Origin: Caldora sp965222765
Lineage (GTDB): Bacteria; Cyanobacteriota; Cyanobacteriia; Cyanobacteriales; Coleofasciculaceae
Length of the DNA: 64,000 bases
Assembly (NCBI GenBank): GCA_965222765.1
Contig: CBDCVG010000025.1
Location: forward strand, 1 to 64,000
Direction of reading: 5' to 3'
The translations under genes and the position numbers were made by a program. The notes below the pieces were generated by a model. The model was not told the origin of the DNA. It did not search any database and worked only from the letters and a program-made list of their open reading frames with translations. Shown one piece after another: positions 59,343-64,000 of this stretch (its first letter is position 1; each line of letters begins with the position of its first letter).

Positions 59343-59628
59343 CTTACCCAAAATAATCCTGCGCTAAGCAGCATAAAGTATATGGTTATAAGGGTCAATC
59401 CTCGTTTTGTACCAGATGCACCAAAGGGTAGAAGCGAGGTATCAAAGGGCACAAGCATTGAGGGCGCACGTCGGTGCGCCCCTACCAGCGATCGCGATCG
59501 CTTACAATCGGGTTAAGGCTTATAAGGTGGACAATTGATAGTGATTATACACAGCAAATTTTATCTGAATGATGTACACAAGGACAGGCAAGATGCCTGT
59601 TAAACAAGAGTTTTATCATAACTAACAG
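59343..59628. other. Intergenic segment
   Basis: It contains the repeat GCGCACGTCGGTGCGCCCC (59465-59485), overlapping GCGATCGCGATCGC sites and an ACAGGCAAGATGCCTGT palindrome (59583-59599) like that in the 478-bp units. No gene. Confidence 0.5.
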
Positions 59629-59817
59629 TTAATTATTAGTTGTAGGCGAAATCAAGGTGAAGGCTTGCTCGATAATGGTTTCTCGGTTAACCATTGTTTC
59701 CAAAGTAGCCGTATCGTAGATTCCTTCTGCTACTTCTAGGGAAGCGCCATCAATCACTAATGCTCCAGAGATATCCCCTTGTAATAATAAACTTTTGAGT
59801 TCTAACAGTTCTTCCAT
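59629..59817 (-). CDS. Short helical protein, possible truncated member of a small cyanobacterial family
   Basis: 62 aa: MEELLELKSLLLQGDISGAL, VIDGASLEVAEGIYDTATLE, TMVNRETIIEQAFTLISPTT. The first 20 residues match the start of small DUF29-like cyanobacterial proteins (MSLQELKELLLQGKISEALE). The following part is different, so this is a chimeric or degenerate version. No ribosome site is strong. Function unknown. Confidence 0.5.
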   Translation of the reverse strand: MEELLELKSLLLQGDISGALVIDGASLEVAEGIYDTATLETMVNRETIIEQAFTLISPTTNN

Positions 59818-60202
59818 AACCTATACCTAAAATTATTGAATATAGGACGTACTCACTCAATTGTCATACTGAGGTGCTAGTGCAAGAAGGCAGAAGGCAG
59901 GAGGCAGAAGGCAGAAGGGAAGAAAACTTGGAATGGAAGCTTTTTCACCTTTTTTAACTGACGGGTTATTTCCGCTGCGCTGCACTAGTGAAGCATCTGA
60001 GCCGTCTGGGAGATCCTTCGCTATCGCTCAGGATGACATAATTTCGTTACGGTACCTAAGTCCTAAAAGACTAACAATTAACCATTAACCATTATCAATT
60101 AACCATTATCAATTAACCATTATCAATTAACCATTACTAACAATTAACCATTAACCATTATCAATTAACCATTATCAATTAACCATTATCAATTAACCAT
60201 TA
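59818..60202. other. Intergenic segment with repeats
   Basis: Holds the reverse copy of the CACTAGTGC-ended repeat (59875-59990), a TTCGCTATCGCTCAGGATGA repeat, and a long TAACCATTATCAATTAACCA tract (60070-60200). The tract runs into the last codons of the next gene. No gene. Confidence 0.65.
59875..59990 (-). repeat. Dispersed repeat with CACTAGTGC ends, reverse copy
   Basis: The reverse complement matches 22620-22770: GCTAGTGCAAGAAGG at one end and CTGCACTAGTG at the other, with CTTTTTCACCTTTTTTAACT and CTGCGCTGCACTAGTG. It contains the same heptad tract. Confidence 0.6.
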
Positions 60203-60206
60203 TCAA
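60070..60206. repeat. TAACCATTATCAAT tandem tract
   Basis: Units ATTAACCATTATCA are repeated many times with CTAACAATTAACC variants, and the tract ends at the 3' end of the WecA-like gene. Similar tracts are at 62235-62345 and 40555-40705. Likely replication slippage repeats that mark gene boundaries. Confidence 0.75.
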
Positions 60207-61195
60207 TTCTCAATTCTCCAAATCCTGCGCCAGTTTAAGTAAATTTCGCCGATACCAATGGCTGCAATTATACCCACCAGACTCAACCAGCTACCAATAC
60301 TACCTAGAGTCGTTATCGCAAGAATAATCGCACCGGTGACAATGAGGTAAGTAAGAGCTACTTGGGAGTGGAGCCAACCTGATTGTTGTAAGCGCTGATA
60401 AAGATGAGTTCGGTGAGCTTTAAAGATGTTTTCTCCACGTATCAGGCGGCAGAAGATGGTGTAAATCGCGTCTCCTAGTAGAGGCAGGGTAACTGCTATG
60501 GCACTCCCAGCTTGAGCCAGATTATCTGTATTGAGGATTGCGATCGCTACAGTTGCTCCTAATACTGTACTACCAGCATCTCCCATAAATATTTTAGCTG
60601 GTGACCAGTTCCAGTAGAGGAAACCTAGAAGGGCAGCAGCTAGAAGTAACAGCAGAGGTTGCTGTAGATAGAGGGCAAGAAAAGTTAGTTGAACTGAAGT
60701 AACACTAGCAACTAAGCCATCTAAACCATCCATAAAGTTGTAGAAGTTAATTAAGGCAGTTATTCCAATAATAGTGAGAGCGATGACTAAAACCATCCCA
60801 ATTGTCCCTAGCTTTAAAAGCCAAGGTTGAGAAAATCCTCCGAAACCAATAACCGCAATTCCTGCTGTTGTAAGTTGTACTAAATAGCGGATGGGTGCAG
60901 AAACTCCCTTATTGTCATCAATAATGCCGATAACTGCTAGGGGAGTTAGTGCTAACCACAGGGGGAGAAAATGGGGAGTTAGGGGTTGATGGAAGAGAAA
61001 GGAAGCAGTTGCTCCAGTAAAGGCAAAGGCAATGATAAAGCCTAAGCCTCCTCCTCTCGGTGTTGGTTGGCTGTGGGAACTACGTTGGTTGGGAATATCT
61101 AATAGTTGCTGGCTAAACTTGTTTTTGATAATTCCTGTGGCAAGGATAGCAATAATGAAACTGATGACAATAAGCCCAATCAAGGTAAAATCCAT
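60203..61195 (-). CDS. MraY/WecA-family glycosyl-1-phosphate transferase
   Basis: 330 aa with about 10 membrane segments. Signature: HSQPTPRGGGLGFIIAFAFT, IDDNKGVSAPIRYLVQ (conserved DD), NFYNFMDGLDGLVA (conserved Asp), IFMGDAGSTVLG, and FKAHRTHLYQRLQQSGW. It transfers a sugar-1-phosphate to polyprenyl phosphate to start exopolysaccharide or O-antigen synthesis. The C-terminal WRIEN is encoded by repeat DNA (CAATTCTC). It is the third gene of a run with the epimerase and glycosyltransferase, same strand. The start is ATG 61195. Confidence 0.9.
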   Translation of the reverse strand: MDFTLIGLIVISFIIAILATGIIKNKFSQQLLDIPNQRSSHSQPTPRGGGLGFIIAFAFTGATASFLFHQPLTPHFLPLWLALTPLAVIGIIDDNKGVSAPIRYLVQLTTAGIAVIGFGGFSQPWLLKLGTIGMVLVIALTIIGITALINFYNFMDGLDGLVASVTSVQLTFLALYLQQPLLLLLAAALLGFLYWNWSPAKIFMGDAGSTVLGATVAIAILNTDNLAQAGSAIAVTLPLLGDAIYTIFCRLIRGENIFKAHRTHLYQRLQQSGWLHSQVALTYLIVTGAIILAITTLGSIGSWLSLVGIIAAIGIGEIYLNWRRIWRIEN

Positions 61196-61207
61196 ATCTA
61201 AGCAATA

Positions 61208-61348
61208 AGCACCTGACGGCGAATTAAGAATTAAGAATTAAGAATTAAGAATTAAGAATTGATTGAATCGTCGAAAAAGAAGATGAGAAACAAGTCAGTT
61301 TTCCTTTGATCCTCCTGCCTTCTGCCTCCTGCCTCCTGCCTCCTGCCT
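61208..61348. repeat. Dispersed repeat with CTGCCTC heptads, copy inside gene end
   Basis: Same repeat as 22181-22309 and 63566-63706: GCGAATTAAGAATTAAG, TTGATTGAATCGTCGAAAAA, then CTGCCTC heptads. It overlaps the C-terminus of the epimerase gene (61295-61345), which therefore ends in RQEAGGRRQKAGGSKEN. Confidence 0.75.
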
Positions 61349-62206
61349 TGCAACTTCTTGAGCAATTCCTTCTGTAAAAAGTCGGGGTGAGTAATTAAAG
61401 TCTTTTTGGGCGGCAGTATGCTCGAATACCTTATCTTCATTCAAACGCTGAACTTGCTCTGCACTCACAGGAGTTTTGATACCCAAAGTATTGGCAATTT
61501 TGATTAACTTAACAGATAAATTAGTTGGTAAGTGGAGAAGTAAGGGTTGCTTTGCTAATGCTTGGCTGGCAACTTCAATAACCTCATTGTAACTCAACAC
61601 CTGTCCGCCAGAGATATTGTACTCGCGACGGTAGGTTTGAGCAGAATTAAGCACCTCACAAATTGCCCAAGCTACATCTTCAACATGCACTGGTTGTTGT
61701 AGAGATTTACCCTCACCCAACACAGGTATAATAGGTGATTTTTGAATCAGACGTAGCAAGCGAATCATATTGCGATCGCTCGGTGTGCCATAAATCATTG
61801 TAGGGCGTAAAATGGTGTAGTCCAAATTACTATTCATAATTGCCGCTTCCGCAGCTTGACGCACTGCTTTACTCTGAGCATTGAGTCTGGTAAAAATAGC
61901 AGTAGTACTGACAAAAATAGCTCGCCTAATTCCTGAGTTTTCACAGGCTTCCACTATCTTCGGAGCAGCTCCAAAGCCGATAGAAGCGACATTAATTAAG
62001 GCTTGGTAACCAGGAAATACCCTATATAGGGACTCTAGTTCATCAAGATTCGCTGCAACTAATTTTACTCCTAAAGACTCCAGTTGTTGAGTTTGGGAAG
62101 AGGCTCTAACTAAACAATCGAAAGCAATACCTCGTTGCCACAGTTCTTGACAAACAAAACCTCCTGTAAACCCAGTTGCTCCTGTAACTAAAATCTTCCC
62201 ACTCAT
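61295..62206 (-). CDS. NAD-dependent epimerase/dehydratase (extended SDR)
   Basis: 303 aa from MSGKILVTGATGFTGGFVCQ (Rossmann TGxxGFxG). Other parts: YQALINVASIGFG, IRRAIFVSTTAIF, a weak catalytic motif (SxxAIFTRLNAQSKAVRQAA: no clear YxxxK, so catalysis is doubtful), and LRPTMIYGTPSDRN and HVEDVAWAICEVL. Members act on nucleotide sugars. The C-terminus is a translated heptad repeat. The gene lies between glycosyltransferase (62336) and WecA-like (60203), with 129 bp to the former. The alternative start 62227 adds MKVISNR. Confidence 0.85.
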   Translation of the reverse strand: MSGKILVTGATGFTGGFVCQELWQRGIAFDCLVRASSQTQQLESLGVKLVAANLDELESLYRVFPGYQALINVASIGFGAAPKIVEACENSGIRRAIFVSTTAIFTRLNAQSKAVRQAAEAAIMNSNLDYTILRPTMIYGTPSDRNMIRLLRLIQKSPIIPVLGEGKSLQQPVHVEDVAWAICEVLNSAQTYRREYNISGGQVLSYNEVIEVASQALAKQPLLLHLPTNLSVKLIKIANTLGIKTPVSAEQVQRLNEDKVFEHTAAQKDFNYSPRLFTEGIAQEVARQEAGGRRQKAGGSKEN

Positions 62207-62233
62207 TCGATTTGAGATTACTTTCAAAAATTA

Positions 62234-62345
62234 ACCATTAGCCATTAGCCATTATCAATTATCAATTATCAATTATCAATTATCAATTATCAATTAACCA
62301 TTATCAATTATCAATTATCAATTATCAATTATCAATTAACCATTA
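62234..62345. repeat. TATCAATTATCAATTA tract between genes
   Basis: A run of ATTATCAATTATCA with ATTAACCATTATC units. It covers the gap between glycosyltransferase and epimerase genes and the stop of the former. Same type as 60070-60206. Confidence 0.75.
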
Positions 62346-63565
62346 TCAATTTGAATTAAAGTCCAAAGCTTAGTAGCTACTTGTACACGAGAGTAAGTAG
62401 AATCAATCAAAGCTTGACCCCGCTTGCCCATTTTGTCCCGTTCCTCAATAGGAGTATCTGCTAACTTGAGTATGGCATTTGCCAATCCCTGGACATCCTC
62501 CGGTTCAGCAGTAAAGCCCAGTTGATTTTCCTCGATTTCTCGATTCACTGCACCACCTACTGCTGCGATCGCAGGTTTTCCTACTGCATAGTAATCATAA
62601 AGCTTATTGGGACTAACTCCATAGCGAAACAGGGGAATATCTTTGAGGGTAATGAGCAAACCATCTGTTGCTTGCAGGAGTTGAGGGATTTCTTGTTTGG
62701 AAACTGGGGGTCTAAATTCTAAACACTCGATACCCTTTGCCTGTTCAATCAATTTATCTTTTTCTGGACCATCTCCTACTAATAAAATCAAGAATTTATA
62801 CGGATTGCTTTTGTCTAGTAATCGTGCTGCTTCGACAATAGTTTCGAGGGAATTTGCTGTACCGTGGGCTCCTGTATACATCAGACAAATTCTTTCAGGA
62901 GCTATTTGATACCGAGCCTTAGCTAATTCTAGAGTTAAGCCAACCTTGAATTGCTCTGTATTCGGACCATTAGGTAGCCAACTAACTTGCATTGCCCCCC
63001 GCTTACTAACATAGTCTACTGCCCCTGCTGCCAAAACAATGACGCGATCGCTTTTTTGATAAAGTAGACTCTCTACAGCAGCTAATAAACGCACTAGTAG
63101 GCTATCAGGAGATTTGCCTCCCAATTCAATTAACACTTGAGGCCAAAGATCCCGCACTTCAAAGTAGAATTTAGTCCCTCGAATTTTTGCTAAGCTCCAA
63201 GCGGTAAAAACTGCTAGCAGTTGGGGAGAAGAACCTATAATCAAATCTGGCTTCGGCTTAAATAAACTAATGAGGAAGAAAGTTAGACAAAAAGAAAGCA
63301 TATTGACATATCTGCGCCAGTTATTGACTTGGTAAGCAGTAGCATAAAGCCAATGCCATTTCAAGCCTTGTAAATCTTCCTGTTGCCATAATTGAGGAAA
63401 TTTCAGCTTGCGGTACTTTCTTTGGGTTAAATTGTAGTCTGAAGCAAAGATTTCTACTTGGCAGTCTTGTTGAACAAGAAATTGTCCTAATTCATACTGC
63501 CGAGTATGACCAGGAACATCGGGGGTATTAGCAAATTGGTTAATAATCCAAATGTGGAGACTCAT
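62336..63565 (-). CDS. GT4-family glycosyltransferase (WbuB-like)
   Basis: 409 aa. N-terminal GT-B fold start SLHIWIINQFANTPDVPGHT, then FKPKPDLIIGSSPQLLAVFT, KFYFEVRDLWPQVLIELGGK, and C-terminal WLPNGPNTEQFKV, MYTGAHGTANSLETIVEAAR, LLVGDGPEKDKLIEQAKGIE, and the E-rich SPNKLYDYYAVGKPAIAAVG (ExGxx-like donor motif). It adds a sugar, probably N-acetyl-fucosamine type, to a lipid-linked sugar (WbuB similarity). It starts the cassette that continues with epimerase and WecA-like genes. The last codons IDNG lie in the repeat tract. GAAG-rich repeats precede the ATG. Confidence 0.88.
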   Translation of the reverse strand: MSLHIWIINQFANTPDVPGHTRQYELGQFLVQQDCQVEIFASDYNLTQRKYRKLKFPQLWQQEDLQGLKWHWLYATAYQVNNWRRYVNMLSFCLTFFLISLFKPKPDLIIGSSPQLLAVFTAWSLAKIRGTKFYFEVRDLWPQVLIELGGKSPDSLLVRLLAAVESLLYQKSDRVIVLAAGAVDYVSKRGAMQVSWLPNGPNTEQFKVGLTLELAKARYQIAPERICLMYTGAHGTANSLETIVEAARLLDKSNPYKFLILLVGDGPEKDKLIEQAKGIECLEFRPPVSKQEIPQLLQATDGLLITLKDIPLFRYGVSPNKLYDYYAVGKPAIAAVGGAVNREIEENQLGFTAEPEDVQGLANAILKLADTPIEERDKMGKRGQALIDSTYSRVQVATKLWTLIQIDNG

Positions 63566-63706
63566 TGAATTAAGAATTAAGAATTAAGAATTAAGAATTC
63601 ATTCATGGATTGAATCGCCTAAAAAGAAGATTATAAACAAGTCAGCTTTCCTTGGATCCTTCTGCCTTCTGCCCTGGAGCCTCCTGCCCCCTGCCTCCTG
63701 CCTTGT
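63566..63706. repeat. Dispersed repeat with CTGCCTC heptads
   Basis: Third copy: GAATTAAGAATTAAG, CATTCATGGATTGAATCGCC, AAACAAGTCAGC, and heptads CTGCCTTCTGCCCTG. It lies between the glycosyltransferase gene and the GatD-like gene. Beyond it, 63707-63823 has no recognised feature and should hold the promoter of the plus-strand gene. Confidence 0.75.
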
Positions 63707-63823
63707 TTCTTCAGAGTATCAGGGTAAACGTATCTAAATTAATCTATATCTGTTTTCGCAAGATATATAAGCGCAGACTTTACCCATGGTAAAAAAATAA
63801 TAGCAAAAAATAACAACAAAGTG

Positions 63824-64000
63824 ATGAATCCTGAACAACTACAATTAACTATAGGCTGGCTCTACCCTACCTTGATGAGCACCTATGGCGATCGCGGTAA
63901 TGTCATCTGCTTGCAACAACGAGCACAGTGGCGTGGCATTGGGGTAAAAGTGCTGTCTCTGGATCAAGAAAGCTCCCCTGAGCAACTACATCAAGTGGAT
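63824..64000 (+). CDS. gatD: GatD-like glutamine amidotransferase, N-terminal fragment (cut by window edge)
   Basis: The frame from the ATG at 63824 is open to the end of the window: MNPEQLQLTIGWLYPTLMST, then YGDRGNVICLQQRAQWRGIG. The pattern L.IGWLYP..MS.YGDRGN is the start of cyanobacterial CobB/CobQ-type amidotransferases related to GatD, the subunit that feeds ammonia to MurT for amidation of lipid II D-glutamate. The catalytic Cys would be beyond the window. A murT gene should be next to it, if complete. Confidence 0.8.
   Translation, partial: MNPEQLQLTIGWLYPTLMSTYGDRGNVICLQQRAQWRGIGVKVLSLDQESSPEQLHQVD

Noticed and set aside
1..64000. tRNA or rRNA genes
   Set aside because: No cloverleaf-like or rRNA-like sequence was noticed by eye; a tRNAscan-SE run would decide.

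Overview
The window reads as chromosomal DNA of a filamentous cyanobacterium with a large, repeat-rich genome. The evidence is the very frequent HIP1-type octamer GCGATCGC, heptanucleotide short tandem repeats of the ACCACCT and CTGCCTC kinds, many Uma2 genes, XisH/XisI remnants, an ABA4-like carotenoid protein, a cyanobacterial-type MenB, and several TPR or WD40 signalling proteins carrying CHAT peptidase or STAND NTPase modules. The lineage (Moorena, Coleofasciculus or Microcoleus-like) is inferred from gene style only.

Layout. 1-1885: end of a STAND-type TPR protein with eight near-identical 40-residue repeats. 1886-7775: accessory zone with two copies of an inverted-repeat element, then seven full and one partial copies of a 478-bp unit. 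A PIN toxin pair, a DUF433/DUF5615 pair and an Rpn-type nuclease are embedded in these units, and several units carry a 33-codon stump of the antitoxin gene. 7866-13272: a TPR-CHAT gene split by a one-base frameshift. 13273-15290: gene graveyard (xisH, xisI, Rpn and CHAT fragments, a 197-bp element with 9-bp target duplication, a truncated VapC module). 15295-16089: DUF4058. 22011-16120 (minus): a likely operon of TPR-CHAT (frameshifted), a 123-aa protein, Uma2, and a coiled-coil protein with two C-terminal membrane segments. 22012-25465: repeats, Uma2, and an IS630 element. 25663-30998: a secreted haemagglutinin-CHAT fusion and XisI. 36401-31785 (minus): STAND NTPase with 14 WD40 repeats, split by a 69-bp inverted-repeat insertion. 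36943-37998: Fic protein.

38000-48000 is mostly core or housekeeping: menB, acylphosphatase, ABA4-like protein, sulfotransferase, methionine aminopeptidase, a duplicated formylglycine-generating-type protein, a SanA/YdcF-like protein, an alpha/beta hydrolase and a YcaO cyclodehydratase. 48000-56400 is accessory again: small unknowns, a ParDE-like pair, a dynamin-like GTPase, a TnpB remnant, Uma2, a two-spacer CRISPR array abutting a SWIM zinc-finger gene, and a nucleoside phosphorylase. 56474-64000: KDPG aldolase, a DUF3179 protein, nadC, then a three-gene exopolysaccharide or O-antigen cassette (glycosyltransferase, epimerase, WecA-like transferase) and the start of a GatD-like amidotransferase.

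Two themes stand out. First, caspase-like CHAT peptidases occur three times and STAND NTPases at least once (probably twice) within 36 kb, which suggests a regulated-proteolysis or defence neighbourhood. The CHAT operon ending in a membrane coiled-coil protein is the best candidate for an undescribed system. Second, small inverted-repeat elements remodel genes: they supply stop codons, split genes, add in-frame peptides, or extend protein ends. One element family has an end that contains a stop codon in all three frames.
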